Positions 43,009-52,757 are shown, counted from the stretch's first letter. The stretch is DNA of 64,000 bases from Lewinella sp. IMCC34183 (GCF_003390915.1 NZ_QMEM01000001.1:1116001-1180000), one strand, 5' to 3'. Program-made: numbers and translations. The notes: generated by a model from the letters alone, not told the origin.

Positions 43009-43752
43009 CTAGATTACCTTGGCTTCCTCGTGCAGCAGGCGGACCAACTCGTCCATATTGTCGGGCTCGATGAGCTTTACGCTACCCTTCTCGGCGGGCT
43101 TCTGGTAGGAAGCAACACGGGTGGTATCCGGAAAATCGACCGCCTGCACCACCTCGAGGGGCTTGCGCTTGGCCATCATAATGCCCCGCATATTGGGAAT
43201 GCGTTGTTCGGCCATCCCCTTGGCGGCACTCAGGGCGATGGGGGTTTGAACTTCGATGACTTCATCTCCGCCCTCAATATCACGGGTTACCGTGGCCTGA
43301 GTACCTTCGACCTCGAGGCCGATGGCGTCGCCCACGTAGGGCAGGTCGAGAAATTCGGCGACCATAGCCCCTACTTCGGAGCCGTTGTAGGAAATAGTCT
43401 CCTTACCGAATAGAATAAGGTCGAAGTCCTTGCCCCTAGCAAACTCGGCGATCTGCCGGGCAGTGAATAGGCTGTCCTTCTCCTCGGTGACGTCAATGCG
43501 CACCGCATCGTCGGCACCAATGGCCAGTCCCTTCCGAATGACCGGATCGTTGTCGGCCGGGCCTACGTTGAGAATGGTGACGGTGCCACCGGCGGCCTCC
43601 TTCAGTTCCAGGGCGCGGACGAGGGCGTACCACTCGTCGTAGGGATTCATAATGTACTGTACCCCGGTAGTATCGATTTCGGTACCGTCGGACGTAAGCT
43701 GGATTTTCGTGGTGGTTTCCGGCGTCTTACTGACGCAAACAAGTAATTTCAT
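43009..43752 (-). CDS. etfB: Electron transfer flavoprotein subunit beta
   Basis: The product is 247 aa. MKLLVCVSKTPETTTKIQL and YIMNPYDEWYALVRALELKE, DLILFGKETISYNGSEVGAM and the C-terminal IPNMRGIMMAKRKPLEVV match ETF-beta. It binds AMP and forms the heterodimer with EtfA. A 49-base gap separates it from etfA. It has no detectable unusual features. Confidence 0.97.
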   Translation of the reverse strand: MKLLVCVSKTPETTTKIQLTSDGTEIDTTGVQYIMNPYDEWYALVRALELKEAAGGTVTILNVGPADNDPVIRKGLAIGADDAVRIDVTEEKDSLFTARQIAEFARGKDFDLILFGKETISYNGSEVGAMVAEFLDLPYVGDAIGLEVEGTQATVTRDIEGGDEVIEVQTPIALSAAKGMAEQRIPNMRGIMMAKRKPLEVVQAVDFPDTTRVASYQKPAEKGSVKLIEPDNMDELVRLLHEEAKVI

Positions 43753-43972
43753 TAGGATCGTTTAAGCGCAAATATAAAGTTCCCCGCCGCCCGAAAGTGC
43801 GATCAGCGAATTTTCGCTAATCTAACGGCAGCGGACGCGATTGGTTGACCCGTACAACGCGGTCTCCGACCGCGCAGTACAATGCTGCCTCCGGCAGCGC
43901 CAGGACAATGCTGCCTCCGGCAGCGAAGTAAGATGCGGTCTCCGACCGCGACCTATCGGATTCCGAAGCCCC
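43753..43972. other. Intergenic region between etfB and the PAP2 gene
   Basis: These 220 bases separate two genes on the same strand. The central part, 43859-43949, is a four-unit hairpin array described separately. The remainder shows no gene. Confidence 0.4.
43859..43949. repeat. Array of four short hairpins with TCC loops (A-B-B-A)
   Basis: Four 15-base perfect hairpins, each a 6-bp stem around TCC, sit at 43859-43873, 43884-43898, 43910-43924 and 43935-43949. The outer two read GCGGTCTCCGACCGC and the inner two GCTGCCTCCGGCAGC. Spacing is 25, 26 and 25 bases between starts. A short conserved leader (ACAAcGC or ACAATGC) precedes the first three; the fourth has AAGATGC. This is a REP-like structure, not a CRISPR, since the spacers are short and partly conserved. 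Confidence 0.8.
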
Positions 43973-44647
43973 CTACCCTTCCAACCCAGACCCACCCCGC
44001 CCGTGCATACGCACCACCGCACCCGCGACCGCGCCCCCCAGCAGTACGCCCGCCGCGGCGTCGGTGATCCAGTGCTTGCCCGCCTTCACGCGCAGAAAGG
44101 CGGTGAGCCCGGCGACGCCCACAGCCAGTATCCGCCCGTAGGGTGCCAGGGGCCTGTCGTACACCTCAAGCAGGCTCGCAAACAGGACCGAACCCGCCGC
44201 GGCATTCGCGGCGTGGCCCGAAAGAAAAGCCGCCCGGTCCTTGCGGGTGAGTAGCTGCTCGGGGTGCCAGTCCGCCGTGTACACGTAGGGTCGGGGCCGG
44301 TTGGCGGTGTTCTTGATGAGGCTGCTCAATGAAAAATTCAGCAGCATCGTCTGTAGCCAGATTAACAGGACGGTCGGATAGTGGCTCCGTCCGACGGGGT
44401 CGAAGGACAGCAACAGCGGCAGTGTCGGCCCGCCGTACAGCCCGAAGTCGGCCAGGTTACCGGCCCGCTCGTCGCGGGTGGTATAGCCGAGTCGGTCGAC
44501 CGGATTGATTTCGTCGCCCTGGTAATTACCCGTCCAGGGCGAGTAGACGGGGTCCAGCCGGCGGTCGAACCAGGCGGCGGCGGCAAGCAGGGTCAGGCCG
44601 GTAAGCAGAAGGGCGTATTCCCGCGGGGGGTGCAGTTGTAGGGGCAT
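43973..44647 (-). CDS. PAP2 family phosphatase
   Basis: The product is 224 aa with about five membrane helices. The three catalytic motifs of the PAP2 superfamily are present: KNTANRPRPY, then FLSGHAANAAAG, then RVKAGKHWITDAAAG. It removes phosphate from phosphatidic acid, undecaprenyl pyrophosphate or related lipids; the substrate is not predictable. The first helix is near 11-27 (YALLLTGLTLLAAAAWF). A basic Gly-rich tail ends the protein. Confidence 0.93.
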   Translation of the reverse strand: MPLQLHPPREYALLLTGLTLLAAAAWFDRRLDPVYSPWTGNYQGDEINPVDRLGYTTRDERAGNLADFGLYGGPTLPLLLSFDPVGRSHYPTVLLIWLQTMLLNFSLSSLIKNTANRPRPYVYTADWHPEQLLTRKDRAAFLSGHAANAAAGSVLFASLLEVYDRPLAPYGRILAVGVAGLTAFLRVKAGKHWITDAAAGVLLGGAVAGAVVRMHGRGGSGLEG

Positions 44648-44687
44648 CTAGCGATAGATACCGCCCCGGTAGGCAAAGGTTGGGTGC

Positions 44688-45464
44688 CTACTGCTGCTGT
44701 TGTACCTGGATCTGGCGGACGCGGTTGTCCTTTCCCTGCTTTTCGACCTTGGAAACCAGGTCATCGATCCAGTCGTCGGGGATCTCGTGGATCACCTCGC
44801 GGATCTTGCTGCCCCACAGGCTGGCCAGGTGGCCGGTATCTTTTTCGTCGAAGCGGGTTTCGTGCATGAAGCCGGTATCCTTGTGGTAGATCACCATATC
44901 GATGGGGTACCCCACGTCGTTGGCGCTCACGCGGGTGCTGTCGAAGCTCAGAAAGCCGCACTTGATGGCGAAGTTGAGCGGCGACTCGTAGGTAAGCGCG
45001 CGGTTGAGGATCGGCTTGCCGTAGCCGGAATTTCCGATGATGGTGAAGGGCGTGGCCTCTCCAATCTCGATCCAGTTGCCCTCCGGGTAAAGGAGGTAGA
45101 GCTTGTGATCCTTGTCGTTCTCGAGCTGCCCGCCCACAATGGTGAACAGGTTGAAGGACAGCCCCGAGGCGGCCAGGCTGGCCTTGTCCTCGCCGGCCAC
45201 CCGCCGCAGCTGCTCTCCGAAGGCGTTGACCACCTTGTACATCTTGTCGAAGTGGCCCGATTCCTTTTCCAGTACCTCCTCGAAGTAGGTGACGGCCTTG
45301 TCCCGTACGGAGCGCAGCCCGCTGGTCATGAGGAAGATGTTGTTGTTCCCCTGCTTGTGGATAGATATCTTCTTGGCGGAGGTGGTCTCGCTACCGGAAG
45401 TGATACGGGTGTCGGCGATGGCCACCAGGCCCTTTTGCACGCGAATACCCAGACAGTAGGTCAT
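44688..45464 (-). CDS. Anbu proteasome-like peptidase (ancestral beta subunit)
   Basis: The product is 258 aa. MTYCLGIRVQKGLVAIADTR matches the Anbu N-terminus, in which the nucleophile is Thr2 exposed by removal of Met1. Asp18 (in AIADTR) and Lys32 (in SAKKISIH) complete the Thr-Asp-Lys triad of N-terminal-nucleophile hydrolases. Anbu forms helical or ring-like assemblies and its in vivo substrate is unknown. It is the last gene of the Anbu, alpha-E, ATP-grasp minus-strand run, with 13 bases to the alpha-E stop. A Gln-rich tail (RQIQVQQQQ) ends it. Confidence 0.93.
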   Translation of the reverse strand: MTYCLGIRVQKGLVAIADTRITSGSETTSAKKISIHKQGNNNIFLMTSGLRSVRDKAVTYFEEVLEKESGHFDKMYKVVNAFGEQLRRVAGEDKASLAASGLSFNLFTIVGGQLENDKDHKLYLLYPEGNWIEIGEATPFTIIGNSGYGKPILNRALTYESPLNFAIKCGFLSFDSTRVSANDVGYPIDMVIYHKDTGFMHETRFDEKDTGHLASLWGSKIREVIHEIPDDWIDDLVSKVEKQGKDNRVRQIQVQQQQ

Positions 45465-45477
45465 AGTAAGGGAAGGT

Positions 45478-46467
45478 TTACCGCTGGTGCTGTGATTGCG
45501 TTTGCGCGGGAGTGTCCGTAGTAACCAGATTAAAGTATATCCGTTCGATGTCGTCGTGGAGGGCGTACACTTCCCCGAGGGCTTCGGTGAGGGTAGCGAT
45601 GGGCCGTTCGCAGATGGCGTCGTAATCGAGGTAGCGGAAATAGGCGTGCAGTTTCCCGGCCCGGAACTGCGCCGGGTCGTTCACGTCTTCCCGGCCGTGC
45701 AGCGATACGAGCAGGCCCACCACCCGCTCCAGGTTATAAATGATGGAGCGCGAGAAGGTGGGGTGACCGATGAGAAATTCCAGGGTGGTACGCCGCGTCT
45801 GCCGCCGCTGGTAGGCGCGCCGGTGCATGTCGAAACCCTCTACCACCTTGAGCAGGATGGTCTGCTGGTAAAGTTTCAGCACCTTGTTTTCGTTGGGTCC
45901 CCCGCTGTCGCTGATCACGTCCGCGTCGTGGAGCTTGCTGTTGATAATGCGGATCACCTGCGCCACCCGTTCCAGGTGGATGCCGAGCTTAACGAAGACC
46001 CAGGCCTGGTCGTGGAGCAGCGTATCGTGGATCCGCGAGCGGATGATGGCACACTGCCGCCCCACCTCGAAGGTATAGTCGTAGAGGCCGCGCATGGCGA
46101 AGTCCGCCGGATCGGTGCGGTCGCTGTACAGGTAGAAGGAGTTGACGGCTTCCCACAGTTCCGTAGAGATGACGTGGCGCACGCTACCCGCGTTCTCCCG
46201 GGCCGACTTGACCGTCGACCGGATGCTGGTCGGTACGCTGTAGTCCATGCCCACCCGCCGCAGCACGTCGGTTTCGACGAGGGTACCCGCTTCGTCAAAA
46301 TCGCTGCCGTACATATTCAGGATGGACTTCAGGATAAAGTCCTTGCTCTGGCTCATCGGCGCGTCGAGCATCGAGAAATACTGTACCCGCAAGTAGCGGG
46401 CCAGGTGCTCGGAACGCTCGATATAGCGGCCGGTCCAGTAGAGGGTGGAGGCAATTCGGGCTAGCAT
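45478..46467 (-). CDS. Alpha-E domain protein (DUF403)
   Basis: The product is 329 aa. MLARIASTLYWTGRYIERSEH is the diagnostic start of the alpha-E family, followed by a helical protein with ARYLRVQYFSML and HLERVAQVIRIIN. Members always occur with circularly permuted ATP-grasp proteins of the DUF404/407 group and often with transglutaminases. Its function is unknown; it probably pairs with the ATP-grasp enzyme. It has the AT-rich leader 46468-46500 directly upstream and lies 37 bases after the ATP-grasp gene. Confidence 0.94.
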   Translation of the reverse strand: MLARIASTLYWTGRYIERSEHLARYLRVQYFSMLDAPMSQSKDFILKSILNMYGSDFDEAGTLVETDVLRRVGMDYSVPTSIRSTVKSARENAGSVRHVISTELWEAVNSFYLYSDRTDPADFAMRGLYDYTFEVGRQCAIIRSRIHDTLLHDQAWVFVKLGIHLERVAQVIRIINSKLHDADVISDSGGPNENKVLKLYQQTILLKVVEGFDMHRRAYQRRQTRRTTLEFLIGHPTFSRSIIYNLERVVGLLVSLHGREDVNDPAQFRAGKLHAYFRYLDYDAICERPIATLTEALGEVYALHDDIERIYFNLVTTDTPAQTQSQHQR

Positions 46468-46500
46468 GAAAATTGAAAATTTTAAATGTAAGATTTAAAA
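46468..46500 (-). other. AT-rich leader of the alpha-E gene
   Basis: Thirty-three bases of almost pure A/T, reading on the minus strand CATTTAAAATTTTCAATTTTC directly before ATG. The same GAAAATTGAAAATTT string occurs at 35311-35325 before cysN. A related TCTTACATCTAAATTTTAAA is at 32846-32865. It may be a promoter or leader element, or a spacer repeat. Confidence 0.35.
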
Positions 46501-46504
46501 TTAC

Positions 46505-47965
46505 CTAGCAAATAACCCAGGTATCCTTACTTCCACCCCCCTGGCTCGAATTTACGATCAGGCTGCCCTCCCGCAGCGCCACCCGCGTGAGCCCGCCTTT
46601 TAGGATGCGCGTCTTGTCAGCCCCCAGCAGGGTGAAGGTGCGCAGGTCGATGTGGCGGGGTGCGAAGCGGTTTTGGTCTTCGATGTAGGTGGAGTGCGTA
46701 CTCAGCATGATCTTGGGCTGGGCAATGAAGTTGCGGGGGTCGGCCTTGATCTTGTCGGCGAGCTCGGCAAGCTCCTCCTCATCCAGCCGGTCGCAGATCA
46801 TGACGCCGTAGCCACCGGACATATCCACGGGCTTGACGACCAGTTCCGCGAGGTGCTCCAGGGTATACTGCAGGTCGTCGGGGCGGCCGCAGATGTACGT
46901 AGGTACGTTCTGGATGATCGGCTCCTCCTTCAGGTAAAAGCGAATCATGTCGGGAACGTAGGCACAGATGGCCTTGTCGTCGGCGATGCCGGTGCCGGGA
47001 GCATTGACGATGGTCACGCGGCCCTTCGCGTAGGCGCGCATGAGACCGGCCACGCCCAGCATACTGTCGGGCCGGAAAACCTCGGGATCGAGGAAGGCAT
47101 CGTCGATGCGCCGGTAGATCACGTCCACGCGCTGACGCCCGCTGATGGTCTTGAGGTATACGGTATCGTCGTCGACGTAAAGGTCCGGCCCCTCCACCAG
47201 GTCGCAGTCCATGAGCCGTGCCAGCAGGCTGTGTTCGTAATACGCCGAGTTGAAGGGGCCCGGCGTCAGGACCACGCAGCGCGGACCGCCCTCCCGTTGC
47301 GGGGCCACCGACTGCAGCGTCTGGAGCAGCATGGCCGGGTACTCGTTCACCGCCTCCACGGGTACGTGGCGAAACATGCCGTAGAGTGTCCGCCGCATGG
47401 CTTCGCGGTTGCTGAGCACGTAGCTGACGCCGGAGGGGCTGCGCAGGTTGTCTTCCAGGACGTAGAACTTCCCATCGGTGTGGCGGACCAGGTCGGTCCC
47501 GCAGACGTGGGTGTAGATATCGCCGCGCGGCCGGAACTTCTCCATCCCCGGCACGTAGTGGCTGCTGCTCATCACCAGCTCTTCGGGCACGATACCTTCC
47601 TTAAGTGCGCGCCGCTCCCCGTACACGTCGCCGATGAACATATTGAGTGCCTCGTTGCGCTGCTGCAGGCCCCGCTCGAGCTCCGTCCACTCCGCGGCGT
47701 CGATGATGCGGGGGAAGAGGTCGAAGGGAAAGATCTTCTCCTTGCCGCCGCCCTCCTCGGAGTAGACCGCATAGGTGATCCCCTGATTGAGGAAGGACAG
47801 CTTGGCGCTTTCGTTGAGGCGCTGAAAGTCGCCCGCGTGCAGCTCGTCGAAAACCTGGCGGATCGCGGGGTAATTCGGGTAAGCGTGGGAGAAGGTGGAA
47901 AACACCTCATCGAGGGTGCCCTCCGGGACGGTGTAGCCCGTGAACAGACCGCTGGCTTCGCTCAT
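46505..47965 (-). CDS. Circularly permuted ATP-grasp protein (DUF404/DUF407 type 2)
   Basis: The product is 486 aa from ATG 47965 (MSEASGLFTGYTVPEG); a longer frame to 48034 lacks family similarity. Conserved pieces include FPFDLFPRIIDAAEW, HYVPGMEKFRPRGDIYTHVCG, LEDNLRSPSGVSYVLSNR, VLTPGPFNSAYYEHSLLA and the C-terminal SSQGGGSKDTWVIC. In the ATP-grasp scaffold it would make an amide or peptide-type bond. It starts the minus-strand Anbu cluster and is divergent from the transglutaminase gene, with 154 bases between them. Confidence 0.94.
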   Translation of the reverse strand: MSEASGLFTGYTVPEGTLDEVFSTFSHAYPNYPAIRQVFDELHAGDFQRLNESAKLSFLNQGITYAVYSEEGGGKEKIFPFDLFPRIIDAAEWTELERGLQQRNEALNMFIGDVYGERRALKEGIVPEELVMSSSHYVPGMEKFRPRGDIYTHVCGTDLVRHTDGKFYVLEDNLRSPSGVSYVLSNREAMRRTLYGMFRHVPVEAVNEYPAMLLQTLQSVAPQREGGPRCVVLTPGPFNSAYYEHSLLARLMDCDLVEGPDLYVDDDTVYLKTISGRQRVDVIYRRIDDAFLDPEVFRPDSMLGVAGLMRAYAKGRVTIVNAPGTGIADDKAICAYVPDMIRFYLKEEPIIQNVPTYICGRPDDLQYTLEHLAELVVKPVDMSGGYGVMICDRLDEEELAELADKIKADPRNFIAQPKIMLSTHSTYIEDQNRFAPRHIDLRTFTLLGADKTRILKGGLTRVALREGSLIVNSSQGGGSKDTWVIC

Positions 47966-48119
47966 GTGGTGTGTGGTTGGTTGATCGGGGGAGTGAATTC
48001 TGATGTAAAGTACGACCTGAGCCGGTATATCCACTACCTTCGGCTGGCGGAGTCACGATTAGTATATTCCACCCGCCCCGCTGGCCCCAGCTTTTTCTAC
48101 CCCCCCATTACCCACGTCC
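47966..48119. promoter_or_regulatory. Divergent promoter region of the Anbu/transglutaminase locus
   Basis: These 154 bases must contain the start signals for the ATP-grasp gene (minus) and the transglutaminase gene (plus). I find only near-matches to the -7 box, not an exact TAnnTTTG. It is the sole regulatory space for the locus and so the place to look for shared control. Confidence 0.4.
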
Positions 48120-51100
48120 ATGCCCATTCGCGTCGCCCTTCGTCACTACACCCGCTACTCCTACGACCGTCTGGTAAAGCTTTCGCCGCAGGTCATCCGG
48201 CTGCGCCCGGCCCCCCATGCCCGCATGAACATTCAGAGCTACAGCCTGGACATCAAGCCCGCGGAGCACTTCATCAACTGGCAGCAGGACCCCTTCGGAA
48301 ACTACCTGGCGCGGGTGGTCATCCCGGAAAAAACGCGGGAGCTGAGCATCAACGTGGAGGTGATCGTAGACATGGTCACCTTCAATCCCTTCGATTTCTT
48401 TTTGGAGGACTACGCAGAGACCTTTCCCTTTTCCTACGACGAGCAACTGTCCCGGGAGCTGGCTCCCTACCTGGAAGTGACGGAATCGGGGCCCCTGCTG
48501 GACCGGTGGGTGACCGACTTCGGCGGCGGAGCGCGGGTGCCGGCGGGAGCGGGTGAACCGACGGTTCCCTGGCTCGTAAAACTCAACCAGCGCCTGGCGG
48601 AAGATATCCACTACAACGTCCGCATGGAGCCGGGGGTGCAGACCTGCGAAACTACCCTCGGACAGCGCAACGGCTCCTGCCGCGACTCGGCCTGGCTGCT
48701 GGTGCAGATCCTGCGCCGCTTCGGGCTGGCGGCCCGCTTCGTTTCGGGGTACCTGGTGCAGCTGACGCCCGACGAGAAGGTGCTCGACGGCCCCAATGGC
48801 CCCGAGGCCGACTTTACCGACCTGCACGCCTGGGCGGAAGTATACCTGCCCGGTGCCGGCTGGGTAGGGCTCGACGCCACCAGCGGCCTGTTTGCCGGCG
48901 AGGGCCACATCCCGCTCGCCGCTACGCCCGACCCCGCCAGTGCCGCTCCCCTGAGCGGTTTCAGCGAGCCGGCCGAGGTAAGCTTCGATTTTTCCAATAC
49001 CGTGGAGCGGATCCACGAGACGCCGCGCACCACGCGCCCCTACACCGAAACGCAATTTGAGGAACTTCTTCGCCTGGGGGACCGGATAGACCAGGACCTG
49101 GAAGCCGGCGACGTCCGCCTTACCATGGGGGGCGAGCCCACCTTCGTAAGCGAGCAGGATATGGAATCTGAGCAGTGGAACGAGGCCGCGGACGGTACCG
49201 AGAAGCGCGCCCTGGCCTACGACCTCACGCGTAAACTCATGGCGGACTTCGCCCCCCAGGGCTTCGTGCACCAGGGGCAGGGCAAGTGGTACCCGGGAGA
49301 ACCCATTCCCCGGTGGCAGTACGCCATCTACTGGCGCACCGACCAGCAGCCCCTGTGGAAGGACGCCAACCTGCTTGCCGACCCCACCAAAGCGTACGGC
49401 GCGGACGCGGACCGGGCCGCGGCCTTCGGTCGCCACCTGGCCGGCGAGCTGGGCTTGTCCGCCGAACACTGCCAACCCGCCTACGAGGACACCTTCTATT
49501 TTCTCTGGGAGACCGGCAACCTGCCCGTTAACATCGACCCGCGCCGGATCGACCCCGCCGACAAGCTCGAGCGGAAGACCCTGAACGAGCTGCTCGACGT
49601 GGGCCTCGACCGGCCGAAGGGCTACGTGCTCCCCCTCGCCTTCGATCACAACCACGGCCGCTGGCGCAGCAGCCAGTGGCAAATGAAGCGTGAGCACATC
49701 TTCCTCCTTCCGGGTAATTCGGGCATGGGCCTCCGGCTGCCCCTCGACCGGCTGCCCCACGAAGTACCCGAGCAGCGCCCGGCCCGCCTGCCCGCCAGTC
49801 CGCAGGAAGACCTGCCCGAGTTGCTGGCCTACGGCGAGACGCCGGCGGGTATCGCCCCCGACGCCCCGGAATCCCCCACCGCCGCCGGTGCTGAAAAGAC
49901 AACCGGCTTCGAACCGGAATTCCGTGTCGCAACCGTCCGTACCGCACTCTGTATCGAGCCACGCGATGGCAAACTATTCGTCTTCTTGCCCCCCCTGGAA
50001 AGCACAGAGACTTTTGTAGCCCTGCTGGCCGCCGTGGAGCGTACCGCCCGGGCTACCGACCTGCCCGTGGTCATCGAGGGGTACCAGCCCCCGCCGGATC
50101 CCCGCCTGACGAAGCTCGTTGTAGCCCCCGACCCCGGCGTCGTGGAAGTGAACGTTCATCCCGCCACCCGGTGGCGCGACATCGTAGCCAACTACACGAC
50201 CCTCTTCGACCGGGCCAAGGAAAGCCGGCTCGGCACCAACAAATTCATGCTCGACGGGCGGCACACCGGTACCGGCGGGGGCAACCACATCACCCTCGGC
50301 GGCACGACGCCGGCCGACAGTCCCCTGCTCCGCCGGCCCGACCTGCTGCGGAGTTTCGTCAATTTCTGGCAGAACCATCCGGGACTCAGCTACCTGTTCA
50401 GTTCCGCTTTCATCGGGCCCACCAGTCAGGCCCCGCGGGTTGACGAGGGGCGCCCCGACCAGCTGTACGAACTGGAGATCGCCTTCGCCCAGCTCGACCG
50501 CCACGCGCAACCGACGCCCTGGCTGGTCGACCGGCTCTTTCGCAACCTGCTCATCGACGTGACGGGTAATACCCACCGCGCGGAATTTTGCATCGACAAA
50601 CTGTACAGCCCCGACAGCGCTACCGGCCGGCTCGGAATCCTGGAAATGCGGGGCTTCGACATGCCGCCACACCGGGAGATGTGCCTGGCTCAACTGCTGC
50701 TGATCCGCGCCCTGGCAGCCGCCTTCTGGAAAACCCCCTACCGCCGGCCCCTCGTTCGGTGGGGTACGGCCCTGCACGACCGGTTCCTGCTTCACCACTA
50801 TGTCCGTGAGGACCTCCGCGAAGTATGCGCCTACCTGCGCGAGGCCGGGTACGACTTCCAACTGGAATGGCTGGAACCCTTCTTTGAGTTTCGGTTTTCG
50901 GTCCTGGGTAGCGTCCGGCAGGGTGCCACCGACCTGGAGCTGCGCAGCGCCATCGAACCCTGGCACGTACTGGGTGAGGAACTCGGAAGTATGGGCACGG
51001 CCCGCTACGTCGACTCCAGCGTGGAGCGCCTGCAGGTACGGGTGACGAACTTCAACGCCGACCGTTACCGCGTACTCTGCAATCGGACCGAGGTGCCCCT

Positions 51101-51515
51101 CTCCCCCACCGGGCGGGAGGGCGAGTACATCGCCGGCGTCCGGTACAAAGCCTGGAATCCACCCTCCGCGCTTCACCCCACCGTGGAGCCCGACGTGCCC
51201 CTGGTCTTCGACCTCTACGATACCTGGAACGAGCGGAGCATCGGCGGGTGTACTTACCACGTAGCCCACCCCGGCGGGCGGAGCTACGATACCTTCCCCG
51301 TCAATGCCCTGGAGGCGGAGAGCCGCCGGGTCAATCGGTTCTGGGAGCACAACCACAGCCCCCGGAAGTCCGAACAGCTGGTAGACCAGCTATCGGACAC
51401 CGGCGAAACCAAGCGATACGTAGACAGTCGCTACACGCCACCGGCCAAGCTGGAGGTGCGCCGGGCACCGGAGAAGCGGGAATTCGGGCGGACCCTGGAC
51501 CTGCGCTGGGTCTGA
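48120..51515 (+). CDS. Transglutaminase-DUF2126 fusion protein
   Basis: The product is 1131 aa. An N-terminal beta domain (about 1-85: [19 protein letters not shown]) precedes the transglutaminase core. The catalytic Cys187 is in [10 protein letters not shown], His236 in [10 protein letters not shown] and Asp252 in VGLDATSG. The DUF2126 domain covers about 310-1120, with [32 protein letters not shown] and the [13 protein letters not shown] segment. Such proteins are standard members of the Anbu locus and are thought to act on peptides or proteins with glutamine-type substrates. The gene is divergent from the ATP-grasp gene. Confidence 0.95.
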   Translation: MPIRVALRHYTRYSYDRLVKLSPQVIRLRPAPHARMNIQSYSLDIKPAEHFINWQQDPFGNYLARVVIPEKTRELSINVEVIVDMVTFNPFDFFLEDYAETFPFSYDEQLSRELAPYLEVTESGPLLDRWVTDFGGGARVPAGAGEPTVPWLVKLNQRLAEDIHYNVRMEPGVQTCETTLGQRNGSCRDSAWLLVQILRRFGLAARFVSGYLVQLTPDEKVLDGPNGPEADFTDLHAWAEVYLPGAGWVGLDATSGLFAGEGHIPLAATPDPASAAPLSGFSEPAEVSFDFSNTVERIHETPRTTRPYTETQFEELLRLGDRIDQDLEAGDVRLTMGGEPTFVSEQDMESEQWNEAADGTEKRALAYDLTRKLMADFAPQGFVHQGQGKWYPGEPIPRWQYAIYWRTDQQPLWKDANLLADPTKAYGADADRAAAFGRHLAGELGLSAEHCQPAYEDTFYFLWETGNLPVNIDPRRIDPADKLERKTLNELLDVGLDRPKGYVLPLAFDHNHGRWRSSQWQMKREHIFLLPGNSGMGLRLPLDRLPHEVPEQRPARLPASPQEDLPELLAYGETPAGIAPDAPESPTAAGAEKTTGFEPEFRVATVRTALCIEPRDGKLFVFLPPLESTETFVALLAAVERTARATDLPVVIEGYQPPPDPRLTKLVVAPDPGVVEVNVHPATRWRDIVANYTTLFDRAKESRLGTNKFMLDGRHTGTGGGNHITLGGTTPADSPLLRRPDLLRSFVNFWQNHPGLSYLFSSAFIGPTSQAPRVDEGRPDQLYELEIAFAQLDRHAQPTPWLVDRLFRNLLIDVTGNTHRAEFCIDKLYSPDSATGRLGILEMRGFDMPPHREMCLAQLLLIRALAAAFWKTPYRRPLVRWGTALHDRFLLHHYVREDLREVCAYLREAGYDFQLEWLEPFFEFRFSVLGSVRQGATDLELRSAIEPWHVLGEELGSMGTARYVDSSVERLQVRVTNFNADRYRVLCNRTEVPLSPTGREGEYIAGVRYKAWNPPSALHPTVEPDVPLVFDLYDTWNERSIGGCTYHVAHPGGRSYDTFPVNALEAESRRVNRFWEHNHSPRKSEQLVDQLSDTGETKRYVDSRYTPPAKLEVRRAPEKREFGRTLDLRWV

Positions 51516-51535
51516 CGGATCCCGCGCCGGGGGCA

Positions 51536-52561
51536 TCACCCCGTAAGAATGATGCGCAGGTTGCGGCGCAGGCGGGCGTGGAAGAAATTCGTGCGGGAAA
51601 ACCAGTCCACCAACCGTACCTGCAGCAGCACGATGACCGTGGAGGCCGCCAGGGTGATGACCAGCTCATAGGCGAGCGGGGCGCTCGATTGGCTAGCCCA
51701 ACGGATCAGCGGGATGTGCCAGAGGTAGATCCAGATGGAATTCTTGGACGTGAAAAGCACGTACTGACGGATGAAGCCCGGCAGTGCGTTCCAGAGCTGA
51801 TCACTGCGTAGCCAGAGGAACATGCTCACCAGCAGGGCGTAGGACAGGTAGTAGAAGCCGGCCGGGTACTTGGAAACCTGCGTCGGCAGGAATTCGCCGC
51901 GGGGGACACTGTACCAGACGGCCAGCACCAGGAAAGTGAGCAGGAAGAACCGGCCCATGCGCCGGACCATGGCCGGAGAAAGCTGGATCAGCCGCATACC
52001 CAGCAGAAAGACCAGGCCGTAGGGAATGACGTAATACAGGTAAGAATCCAGGAATGCGGTACCCACGCTCCCCAGGTACTGCTCGGGAGCCAGCCAGCGG
52101 AGCCCCTGATAGAGCGCCAGCCCCACGGCCAGAAAGCCGAACAGGCCGGCGTTGGACGGTAAGCGCAGGTTGATTCGGCGCAGGAGGGGAGCAACCATCG
52201 CGACGAGCAGAAATACCCGTACGACCCAAACGTACCCGAAGCCCTGCATAAGCAAGTAGCTCTCCAGGACGGTGTTGGGCTGGAGGATGGCGTGATTGGG
52301 ATTGTACAGCAGGAACGTCAGGAAATATAGCGTACAGAAGACCCAGACGGGCAGCACCAATCGTCGGAACCGTTTGAACAGATAGTGTCCGTACGGCTCG
52401 CCCGGGCGATGTGACAGTTGAAAGGATGCCCCGGAGATCAGGACCATAAGGGGTACGTCGAAGTTCCTGAGCTGGTGCAACAGGTCGGAGGGTGACAGAT
52501 GGGCTATGACGATCATTACTAGACCGACATAGCGCATCAGGTCAATCTTGTGATTTCTCAA
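51536..52561 (-). CDS. Acyltransferase family membrane protein (OafA/YrhL type)
   Basis: The product is 341 aa from TTG 52561, reading (M)RNHKIDLMRYVGLVMIVIAH. The family motif IDLMRYVGLVMIVIAH is immediately at the start, as in most members, with the catalytic His. About ten membrane helices follow (PLMVLISGASFQLSHRPG, VRVFLLVAMVAPLLRR). The open frame extends to an ATG at 52684, but that segment is encoded by TTACACACCGC-type repeats and seems noncoding. It transfers acyl groups to sugars or lipids at the membrane; the target is unknown. Confidence 0.82.
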   Translation of the reverse strand: MRNHKIDLMRYVGLVMIVIAHLSPSDLLHQLRNFDVPLMVLISGASFQLSHRPGEPYGHYLFKRFRRLVLPVWVFCTLYFLTFLLYNPNHAILQPNTVLESYLLMQGFGYVWVVRVFLLVAMVAPLLRRINLRLPSNAGLFGFLAVGLALYQGLRWLAPEQYLGSVGTAFLDSYLYYVIPYGLVFLLGMRLIQLSPAMVRRMGRFFLLTFLVLAVWYSVPRGEFLPTQVSKYPAGFYYLSYALLVSMFLWLRSDQLWNALPGFIRQYVLFTSKNSIWIYLWHIPLIRWASQSSAPLAYELVITLAASTVIVLLQVRLVDWFSRTNFFHARLRRNLRIILTG

Positions 52562-52757
52562 TGCGTTGTTCTCTGGCCGAAAGGTCGGCTGTGTGTGTAA
52601 GTAAGCGGTGTGTAAAAGCGCGGTGTGTAATGCAAATATAGGCGTTGTCCCGCAAATCTCCAACAAAAAAATATCTGGTAACATGACTTTTGGCCAGAGG
52701 TTTTACGATGCCAGTCTTTTTTTTGGCCGATTTGCTTCTGCCGGACGAGTCGTCTCG

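Noticed and set aside
43859-43949. Possible CRISPR array
   Set aside because: The repeats are 15-base hairpins with 10-11 base partly conserved spacers and no cas genes. This does not fit CRISPR.
46652-48556. 634-residue plus-strand open frame
   Set aside because: It is antisense to the ATP-grasp gene and out of frame with the transglutaminase gene.
52562-52684. N-terminal extension of the acyltransferase to the ATG at 52684
   Set aside because: The segment is coded by near-direct TTACACACCGC repeats and does not resemble a signal or a helix. The family motif starts right after TTG 52561.
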